From Saussurea involucrata (Eukaryota; Streptophyta; Magnoliopsida; Asterales; Asteraceae), in the NCBI GenBank assembly GCA_033807775.1, contig CM066325.1, positions 22,191,301 through 22,255,300 of the forward strand: 64,000 nt of DNA, written 5' to 3'. Shown here piece after piece: positions 55,840 through 64,000 of the stretch (positions within the stretch are counted from its first letter, which is position 1; each line of letters starts with the position of its first letter). The position numbers and the translations under genes were made by a program. Under the pieces are notes generated by a model, which saw only the letters and a list, made by a program, of their open reading frames with translations, did no database searches and was not told where the DNA came from.

Positions 55840-56339
55840 TGTAACACATTTAAACCAAGCATTCAAACCAATCAAATATTATACACCACAACAACTAGTT
55901 CGCATCACAAAGACAGTAGTACATGCAAACTATTATGACATGCATACAACCCCTAACTACACAGTGAGAGAACTCACCTCGAATGCGCGCCCAGCTTAAT
56001 AACACAATTCAAGCTTCACAATTACGGTCACTTCCCAGCACCTAAATGCATGTTAAAACGTGTCAATACAAGACCCGGACCCTATGACACGACACACGTT
56101 TAAACCGTCACTAAAACTATTTTCCGTTCTCACTAAACAGGTCTGTTCGGGACCTGTTTCGACCCCTTTAAACCCAGAAAATCCTCGATTAAAAGACATA
56201 ACTAGAAAGTACTCTGCGTTAGGGTTCCAAGGACATATTATACACCTCCTAACGATTTTTCTACATTTTATTACGGAATTTATAAGAACAGTTCGCAGAA
56301 CAGTGAAAAACCAGCACCTTTAAGTATAAAACGACGATT

Positions 56340-56700
56340 TGGCCTATGCTACGTTCCGAACTGGATTTTGCACAAAACAGAGAAAAGTTGCTAGACTCGG
56401 AAAGGGAACTTTTGGCACCGGTTTCACCCCAATCCGAGTTACTAGTAAAGAGTTACGGCTAACGCAAGACAGGGATAGAAACTGCAGTTTTTTACATAAA
56501 ATGACAAACTGCTGTAAAAACGACCACTTTTTCACCTAGCTAGAGGCCGAACCAGATTTCCGCTAAAACACGGAAAATGTGCCCGACCCAGAACGTGAAC
56601 CGTGGGCACCAGTTTCGCCTCAAACCGAGCTACGGAGAAAAAGTTATGGCCGACGCAAAATAGGGACAGAAAGTGATTTTTAAAACGGTTTAGATGTTTT
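56340..56700. repeat. two diverged tandem copies in LARD right LTR
   Basis: The blocks at about 56395-56510 and 56580-56690 share 'ggcaccggtttc', 'accgagct' and 'aagttatggccgacgcaa' type words in the same order and look like old tandem copies of about 180 bp. No gene is seen. Confidence 0.4.
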
Positions 56701-56759
56701 CGCGATTGGGTTACGGTTTAGATATCACGGACGTACGAAGGCTGGACAACACCAATCAC

Positions 56760-57110
56760 TACCCACTGCCGCCTCCGGCAGTTGTGGTCGGCGGCGGCGG
56801 CAGCCACCACCGGCGGCGGCAGCCACCACCGGCGGTGGCGGTTTCGGCAACAACGCAAGAAGGAAACAAGACGAAAAGAAATCTTACCTCGCGACGACAC
56901 AACCGTGACACACGACTCCGGCTTCTCTTGTCTCTCGCTCGCTCTCCCTCTCTCTCTCCGGCGAGCCTTCTCTCTCTCTGGCGACTCTTTCTCTCTCACT
57001 CCGGCCGACGACAACGCAAGGGGAATGGGGGAAGAGAACGTAGGGTTGCTTATTGCTTCCTCTCGGTTTCCTTCTCTCGACACAAACCCAACAAAACCAA
57101 AGAATCGTCT
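56760..57110. other. GC-rich, pyrimidine-rich part of LARD right LTR
   Basis: Repeats of ggcggcggcagccaccaccg and a long ctct run resemble plant leader sequence. Overlapping ORFs exist on both strands but share low-complexity origins and lack domains. It may be where the LARD transcript starts, or captured genic DNA. The left LTR has lost this stretch. Confidence 0.4.
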
Positions 57111-57396
57111 TTTCTTTTTTTTTTCTTTCTCCTCACGCCACCAACACCACCAATAAACAAAAAAAAGAAAAGGGTTTTGGTTATTAGATGCATGGGCCGA
57201 ACCTATGAAGGGTTTTTGGGCCTTTGACACAAATAGCCCCTCCACTTACAACTCTCTCGCAACTAACCAAAAATTCCGACACTTTAACGATTTGACCCAA
57301 CTCGACTAACCCCGTTAATGGAAACCACAATAAATCAAACTTGAAAGAAAATAATTAATGCAAGAAATTACATACCGGGACACGGGCTTTACAACT

Positions 57397-57734
57397 GGGA
57401 ACAAAGGTTGCCTTATAAGGGACTTGATACCTCCTCTATCAGACGCGTTTTAAAACCGTGAGTCCAGGTGTGCGGACAAAGCGGACAATATCTGGTACGG
57501 TTGGTCTGGGATGTTACAGATGGTATCAGAGCCGGGAACCGGACTGGTGTGCCAGCGAGGACGCTGGGCTCCCAAGGGGGGTGGATTGTAAGATCCCACA
57601 TTGGTTGGGGAGGGGAACAAAGGTTGCCTTATAAGGGACTTGATACCTCCTCTATCAGACGCGTTTTAAAACCGTGAGTCCAGGTGTGCGGACAAAGCGG
57701 ACAATATCTGGTACGGTTGGTCTGGGATGTTACA
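57397..57734 (+). mobile_element. TRIM-like element with a truncated left LTR
   Basis: The right LTR (57587-57734, 148 bp) starts TGTAAGATCCCACATTGG and ends GGGATGTTACA. The left copy (57397-57518) is the same sequence lacking its first about 27 bp. Between them lie a PBS (TGGTATCAGAGC, 57521-57532) and a purine-rich tract (aaggggggtggat) against the right LTR, with no coding space. Such short LTRs and a tiny interior define TRIMs. It directly abuts the LARD end and supplies the right border of the composite insertion in A. Confidence 0.85.
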
Positions 57735-59577
57735 GAAATAATTTAAAATCTTTAGCATTTGCAAAAGCGAGAAGCATTCGAATAGACTCCAACCTTGCAA
57801 CCGGTGCAAAGGTTTCATCATAATCTATACCTTCTTGTTGATTGTACCCCTTGGTAACTAAACGTGCCTTGTTTCGTGTGACTCCACCGTTCTCGTCTAC
57901 CTTGTTACGGAAGACCCATCTTGTGCCAATAATGGTTTGACTACTAGGGCAAGGAACTAAGTCCCACACATCATTTCTAGAAAATTGGTTTAACTCTTCT
58001 TGCATGGCCATTATCCAATCCTCATCTCCTAAAGCTTCATCTATGGTTTTAGGTTCTATGGTTGAGATAAAGGCATGGAAAGCACAATGGGTATGGATTT
58101 GTGATCTAGTTGTCCTTTGGTTTAGGTCACCTATAATTTGATCTACGGGATGGCCTCGAGCGGTTCTAAGGTTAGGATCATCTACACCTTGCGGAATAAA
58201 ACACGGAGGGGCATCACTAGATTCAATATTATTTGTGGAAGGTTGGGTACCTATATCCAAGGTACTAAGTTGTTGGGCTAAGACTTCTCCCTCACGGATA
58301 TTGTCATTTGCTAATGGTGCACTCGGTTTGGGAGGACTCTCGTCAAAGCTAACATTTAGGGATTCTTCTACAACCATGGTCTCCTTATTTAGGATTCTAT
58401 AGGCTTTGCTATTCCAAGAATAACCTAGGAACACTCCCTCATAGGCTTTGGCATCGAATTTGGTTAGATAGGATTTGGTGTTTAAAATGAAACATTTACA
58501 TCCAAAAACTTTTAGGTGGGCTAAGGAAGGTTTTCTACCACGGTAAAGCTCATAGGGTGTCTTATTTAGGATACTTCTAATTAGGACACGGTTAAGCACA
58601 TAGGTCGCGGTAGCAACGGCATCACACCAAAACTTTTGGGGAACTTGATGTTCGTTTAGCATGGTTCTACTCATTTCTTGTAACGTTCTATTTTTCCTTT
58701 CAACAACCCCGTTAGATTGAGGTGTTCGAGGAGCCGAAAAATTATGAGTTATACCATGTTTATCACAAAAGGCACCAAATTGGACATCATTATCGAATTC
58801 ACGTCCATGGTCCGTACGTATGGAAACAATCGTACAACCTTGTTGGTTTTGAATTCGTTTTCCCAAAATTTTAAACTTTTCAAAAGCCTCATTTTTATGT
58901 CTCAAAAATAAAGTCCAAGTATAACGGGAATAATCATCCACAATAACCAAAGTGTAAAAATTTCCTCCAAAACTTTGAATCGCCATAGGGCCAAAAAGAT
59001 CCATATGTAAAAGTTCTAAAACTCTTTGAGTTGAAATCACATTTTTTGATTTATGAGAAACGTGATGTTGTTTGCCGACACGACAAGCATCACAAAAATG
59101 ATTATCAAACTTTAATTTTGGAAGGTCACTCACAAGCTCCTTATTTTTTAAGTTTTGAATTAATCTAAGATTAGCGTGACCCAAACGTCTATGCCATAAA
59201 GTAGAATTATCATAAAGGGACGATAAACAAACATTTTTATTTACAAGAGTTTTACAAATGTATAAATTTCCTTTTACAAGACCCGTTAAAAGAACTTTGC
59301 CATTTTTCAAGATTTTACAAGAATCTTCTTCGAAGATAACGATTATACCATTTTTACAAAGTTGACGAACACTTAGCAAGTTAAATTTTAAATTATCAAC
59401 ATGATTAACATCAAGAAATTTAACATTATTGCAAGAAACTGTACCTCTCCCAATTATCTCTCCTTTGGAATTTCCTCCAAAAATTACCTGTCCACCATCA
59501 CATGACTCATATGATGAAAAGAGATTACTATTTCCGGTCATGTGACGTGTGCAACCACTATCGAGAATCCAGTCCAT
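57735..59577 (-). pseudogene. element A protease-integrase and start of RT, cut by insertion
   Basis: The frame begins with MDWILDSGC, carrying the protease active site DSG, then the integrase zinc finger (WHRRLGHAN with CDAC) and DDE residues (LLHMDLFGPM, SIRTDHGREF, VVERKNRT), a variable linker, and the first RT motifs (WIMAMQEELNQF, FAPVARLESIR). It runs open up to the insertion point at 57735; a few codons beyond are read from the TRIM. The remaining RT lies 20 kb away at 37611. No internal stop was found. Confidence 0.9.
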
Positions 59578-59970
59578 ATCAAGGTTTATCTACAATAATA
59601 AGGATGTAACTTTTATGGTCCCCATTTCTCGTGGGTCCTTAATTAGTTTCAAGATGACAACAACAAAAATATATAAAGGACTTAGAGTCTTTTATATATA
59701 TAAGTAAGACAAAAGAATTGAATAGAATATATATAAATATATGTATGATATACGTATATATGAGGTATATATATATAAGTAAATAGAAAGTCAAACCTAA
59801 TATATAAACAATAAAAAATTTAAACAAAACAAATATATATTTATATGTAGTACGTATGTATGTATATATAAACAAAAAGTACATACAAAAGTATATTATT
59901 TATATATAATACATATAAGAAAATATATTATATATAGAATTAAAAAGAACTGCATATATATGTAACATAT
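59578..59970 (-). other. AT-rich spacer between gag and pol of element A
   Basis: Almost pure tatata- and aaac-type microsatellite sequence (59640-59960). Stops are frequent in all frames. It may have expanded by slippage after insertion. Confidence 0.6.
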
Positions 59971-61878
59971 TTAAAACCATAAACGCATACCATCGGGATT
60001 ATCATTATTAAACATTCCTTTTGGAATCCATTTATTTACCATTTTAATTTTGCGATTGTATTTATCATACACATAAAAGGAAGCATTTATATTCGCATTA
60101 TTTTTCGGTCTAGAATATTTATCATGGTACATGCGAGCATACGGTTTTCTCGGTATATATTTTACATTATTCATTTTAGGTACATACGGAGGTTTTTGCA
60201 CATATCGATTTCTTGTATTTACTTTAGGTGATTCAAAATATCTTTTAATTGGCATACAAGAACATTTTTCTTTGCAAGCATCGGAACCAATACCTTTTCT
60301 ACATTTTATACGGTTAGACATATTTAGCATGTTAAGAACTTTTTCATTACTACTTTGAAATGCTTTAGCTAATAGATTGTCCTTTTCATATGAATCGCAT
60401 TTAGCTTTTAAACATGCATTTTCATTTTTAAGAATATCACATTTTGTACATATAATATCTTCATGTGTCTTTTTATTTAAACATGCAATTTTTTTATTTA
60501 GAATATCACAAGATTTACAAAAATCCTTTTCACCTAATTTAGTTTCTAATTTAGCAATTATATCCATATCATTTGCAGATTTTTGTTTACCGTCATTAAT
60601 TTCTTTTCACATGCAGATACGGTTTCTTTTAATTTTGAGATTTCATCTTGATACCTATTTGCAAGAGCGGCCATGTCATGGAATGATTCATATAATTCGT
60701 CAAGATTATTTTCATCTTCATTTTCATAATCACTAGCGTAATCTGAGTAACAAGATTTTACCTCGTCGTCGCTTTCGGCCATAAGACAAATAGCTTGATA
60801 TTCGTCTTCTTCTTCGCTTCCACTCCACGAGCCTCCAACGAAGGCTTTATCCTTTTTATTTTGAAGTTTGTTCTTTTTAGGACATTCGTTGGCATAGTGT
60901 GTCTTTATCACCACATGAGTAACAATAACCTCTCTTTGGTTTGGCTTTTTCGTCGTCACTTGAGTCGTCATTTTTCTTCACTTTATCTTCTCTTTTATGG
61001 AAGTTGCGACTCCGGTTTTCACCGCCACGACGGTAGTTACCGTTTCTTTGAAATCTGCTATTTTTAGAAAATTTATTGTTAGTAAAAAATTTAGAGAAGT
61101 TTCTTACCAACATAGCGACTTCGTTGAGTTTATCGGATTGATCTTTTGAAGTGCTAGCTTCCTCCTTTTTCTTTTTGTCATTCGGAGTTGAGACATTAAG
61201 AGCGATCGACTTCTTTTTGACTTGCTCCCGATCTTTGTTTCTTTTAAGTGCAATTTCGTGTACTTTAAGATTGCCGACGAGATCGTCGAGCTTCATTAGG
61301 GAGAGATCACGGGAGTCTTCTAATGATGTAATCTTTGCCATCCACTCCGAAGGAAGTGCTCGGAGGATTTTCCTTACGTAATCTTCATTAGGATAAGTGC
61401 GACCTAATCCTTTCAAAGTAGTCATAATGAGGTTAAAACGTTTAAACATTGAGTCGATTGACTCATCTTTTGACATTTCAAATAATTCATAATCATGAAC
61501 TAAAATGTTTATTTTAGAACTTTTAACTTGTGTGTTTCCACGATGAGTGTTGTTTAAACTTTCCCAGATTTGATTAGCAGTTTTATATGTATACACTCTT
61601 TCAATTTCATCAGTAGTTAAAGCAGTATATAATATATTCTTAGCTTCAAAATTTAAACAGACATGAGATTCTTCAGCGGGAGTCCATTCTTTTAAAGGTT
61701 TATCAACAATAAGATCATCTTTTACAATAGTAGGATTAAAATTCCCATTTTCTATAATATCCCAAATTCTTTGATTTTTGCCACGAACGTGACATTCAAA
61801 TAGTTCGGCCCAAATGCCAAACTTTTCAGTATCTATCATAGGAGGTTTTGAAAACATAATATTAGTTTGTTGAGCCAT
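59971..61878 (-). pseudogene. element A Gag with two compensating frameshifts
   Basis: Start at 61878 (MAQQTNIMFSK); the longer frame from 61926 reads through the PBS. The N-terminal gag domain is intact to about 60900, where the frame shifts inside the zinc knuckle (CYSCGDK on one side, HYANEC in the next frame). The second frame holds an acidic stretch to about 60570, then the original frame resumes with a Cys-rich coiled region (CKSCDILN, CTKCDILK) and the C-terminus NPDGMRLWF. Single-base indels at two sites would explain this. The product would be defective. Confidence 0.82.
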
Positions 61879-61913
61879 TAAAAAATATTTAAGCAGAAAA
61901 TTTTGAAAGCCCT

Positions 61914-61925
61914 GCTCTGATACCA
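61914..61925 (-). promoter_or_regulatory. primer-binding site of element A
   Basis: Minus-strand TGGTATCAGAGC two bases inside the 5' LTR. Confidence 0.9.
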
Positions 61926-61927
61926 AT

Positions 61928-63037
61928 TGTTAGACAACCTAGGGGGGGGGGGGTAAGGTTGTATTTAAAAATTTTTACTTTCAAAAATTCTTTTTATAAA
62001 TAAATACGGTATAAAAGACAGTACAAATACAACAGAGTATAAAAGAATAAATATAAAACAATTATATAAACAGATATAATTAAATGCACAGCGGTAAAAA
62101 TAAAGATATAAAGGAAAGAGAATACTTGACACCGATATTTTAAAGTGGTTCACCAATCACCTGGTTGGCTAGTCCACCTCGAGAAAACACTTCTCGGAGA
62201 TCCAATAAGAACGTGTTCTTTACGGTAGAACACAAACCTTAATACAAAAAATAATCACGGATATCTCTACTTCAGTTGATGAGATTTCTATGGATCACTC
62301 ACTCTATTCAAACACTTACAAGAGGTGTATAATTTTAATATGATAATCACTCTTGTATAATGTTAATCACTTGGATATTTTTAGATTGATCACTTGAGTT
62401 GTGTTGCTGATTCAACTAATCGAGAGATTTTAATCTGCTATCAACTCAAGATTTCTTGCTCAAAAATATTTTTTATAAATTTAATAAGTGATTTAAGTGA
62501 GAAAAGAGGCAGCAGAGTATTGATCAAATGCTGGGATAAATTGGTGAAAATCGTGAGTTTGGAGACGTCCCTGCATGTTTATTTATAGGAGAAGTATGGC
62601 TATCACTATGGTGAATTTTCAACCAATAGGAAGTCCACAACAACACCTACATCTTCTCATGGTAATGATGAGGCTAAGAGAGATGAGCTGGATGGACTTT
62701 GTCCACAAAACAAACAAAAAAAGATATAACAATATTTTAATAAAACTTTAATAGTTTTAATTAAAATCAGTATTGGGTTTTAGAAATATCCAAGTGGTAT
62801 ATTATTTTAGGGTGTTTATCATTATTAAATATATATAATAATGACGACGTAAAAACTTCCGTCTTGAACCCTTCAGATAAAATCTTTGTGTTCTTCAAGA
62901 ACTGTACACTTGGATAAAACGTTAGATAACAAAGAATGCGGTGTGTTTTGTAATCATCAAAATAAATATGGAGATGTGATTTTATGTGTACCAAAAATAT
63001 ATCACAATATTAAAAGCTGGGTACACTTGCACCAACA
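61928..63037 (-). repeat. element A 5' LTR
   Basis: 1,110 bp; the longer copy owing mainly to a longer G run near 61941-61953. Confidence 0.92.
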
Positions 63038-63180
63038 TCTACTAAAATTCCTTTTTCAAAATTTGGGAGGACAGAAATATTTTCCTTTGAATTGGACATT
63101 TTTAGGCTCACAGATCGGGGAAAAAAATCGGTAGGAGAAGTCACATAGATATTTTTAGAAAAAATTGGAGGATTTCTTTT
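63038..63180 (-). mobile_element. element E interior, right remnant
   Basis: About 140 bp between element A and the right LTR of E. It has no PBS directly next to the LTR, where F has one, so the 5' internal region of E is deleted or decayed. Confidence 0.6.
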
Positions 63181-64000
63181 TGTTAGTCCCAGATGGCTAT
63201 AACAAGTATTGTAGAAGGGGGGGGGGGGTTGAATACAATACTCTAAATTTTCACAATTTTAATTCTTTATATTGAAAATCTTTCAACTAGAATTACACAA
63301 AGAAACTTAAAGACTGTTGCGGAAAAGAACAGATAAACTATTCTAACAATCTTTCACAAAGTATACTAAACAAAATAACTAAGAACACTTAGAACAAAGC
63401 TATGAAGTTTTTAGCAATATGGAGATTTCTTGGACTGAGAGAAATCTTCCAGTTCACGTAGAATCTTAGAGCACACAGTAATCTTCAAGTATCTCAAGAT
63501 GTAAGTCCTATCTTCTGCATGGAGAGGTCTTCCTTTTATAGTGAGGATGAGTGTACTGAGCATTAAATGCTTGGTACTATTATCCTCAAGTTACTTGCTT
63601 AGAACCAATGGACTTCTGAAAAGGTGATAAGACACAATTACCTTTTCCTTGAAACAAGGAGTAAGACCCATGCTGAAAGGACATCTTCATTGGAAATAGG
63701 AATAATGCCATGCAGATCTCTTGGTGTGTCTTCCAAGACAATATCACTAAGACTTGATATTTTCTTCAAAGAAAATCTTTTGACAAAGGATCCCACCGAT
63801 TTAAGCATCATCATCGGTGGGATGATTCTTGGCAACTTTAATTTTGTCTCATAATAATTTTGCTTCTCATTTTGTCTTCAAGGATTCCACCACCGATGAA
63901 AGTCTGTGAGATATGTGACACATCTTTGAAGAAAAGCATCTTTGAGATATGTGACACATCTTTGAAGAAAACCATCTTTGAAATATGTGACACATCTTTG
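63181..64000 (-). repeat. element E right (5') LTR, truncated by the window end
   Basis: Starts TGTTAGTCCCAGATGGCTAT like the left E LTR at 18596. It contains an inverted CCCACCGAT/ATCGGTGGG pair (63792-63824). Its last 100 bp form a 36 bp tandem array (atatgtgacacatctttgaa). The outer end and target duplication are outside the window. Confidence 0.85.
63899..64000. repeat. 36 bp tandem repeat at the window edge
   Basis: Nearly three copies of a unit with atatgtgacacatctttgaa and the linker gaaaagcatctttg; it continues beyond the window. GTGACAC and TGTGACACA are partly self-complementary. Confidence 0.85.

Larger units (their letters stand above)
37612..57393 (-). mobile_element. LARD-like large non-coding LTR element, itself hit by B and C
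   Basis: LTRs at 37612-46409 (contains B) and 50433-57393 (contains C), ends TGTAACGTCCCG and GGGCTTTACA. With C removed, the right LTR is about 2.5 kb. The interior, 46410-50432, is about 4.0 kb without any credible ORF. A PBS (minus strand TTGGTATCAGAGC) follows the right LTR and a purine tract (CCAAGTGGGGGAGAGT) precedes the left LTR, so it reads on the minus strand. Long LTRs and a non-coding interior with intact PBS and PPT define LARD elements, usually Ty3-type; that affiliation is inference. Confidence 0.82.
35132..63037 (-). mobile_element. element A: Sirevirus-type copia element, split by a 20 kb nested insertion
   Basis: LTRs at 61928-63037 (5') and 35132-36236 (3'), ends TGTTAG and CCAACA, flanked by GCTAC (35127-35131) and TCTAC (63038-63042), a target duplication with one change. 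Without the nested insertion it would be about 7.8 kb, with broken gag, protease-integrase and RT-RNase H, and no extra ORF. The insertion at 37612-57734 lies inside the RT reading frame and is flanked by the direct repeat GAAAT. A handful of LTR differences by eye make A older than B and C, as the nesting demands. Confidence 0.92.

Noticed and set aside
56694..57245. Overlapping 175-177 codon ORFs on both strands
   Set aside because: Low-complexity GC-rich and pyrimidine-rich DNA inside the LARD LTR; both strands open is typical of such composition.
59639..59884. Hydrophobic Tyr/Ile-rich minus-strand ORF in element A
   Set aside because: A product of the tatata microsatellite, not a membrane protein.

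Overview
This is nuclear DNA from a flowering plant, most likely a eudicot of the daisy family (Asteraceae). Two intron-containing plant genes with canonical GT-AG splice sites lie in the first 14 kb, and the rest is dominated by nested Ty1/copia Sirevirus-type LTR retrotransposons. The family guess is an inference from the resemblance of the gag and extra 3' ORFs to proteins common in daisy-family genomes; I could not search for it.

The left arm (1-18.6 kb) is gene-bearing. It starts with decayed DNA transposons, including a Harbinger ORF1 fragment and a hAT-like end. A complete four-exon cyanase gene follows (1516-4201, + strand, 167 aa). A nine-exon U2AF65-like splicing factor gene comes next (6014-13857, + strand, 883 aa); its 3.8 kb second intron carries an intact tRNA-derived SINE with target-site duplications. 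Downstream of it are several MITEs, among them a Mutator-type foldback element with a 9 bp target duplication, plus short tandem repeats.

The right arm (18,596-64,000) is one nest of retrotransposons. The outermost is E, a decayed minus-strand Sirevirus whose left LTR starts at 18,596 and whose right LTR runs off the window. Its left LTR is split by F (19,118-31,574, minus strand), a nearly intact Sirevirus with gag, protease-integrase, RT-RNase H and a 1,099-aa extra ORF. The interior of E is split by A (35,132-63,037, minus strand). The RT gene of A is in turn split by a composite insertion (37,612-57,734) made of a large non-coding LTR element (LARD) joined to a TRIM-like element. Each LTR of the LARD has been hit again: the left by B (38,443-46,116, + strand, with gag and the extra ORF but no pol), the right by C (50,518-54,951, + strand, truncated gag only).

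The point of most interest is that short family-specific motifs are spread through LTRs, non-coding interior and protein-coding parts of the same element. These are CACCGAA/TTCGGTG in F and E and GTTAATACTGCT in B; GGTATACCGCG in C is confined to the LTRs. In F the motif is read in more than one frame, which suggests constraint or copying at the nucleic-acid level. F and B also share an extra ORF with a conserved N-terminal domain and no envelope features. B and C are pol-less, yet their LTR pairs are almost identical, so they probably moved recently using enzymes supplied by others.
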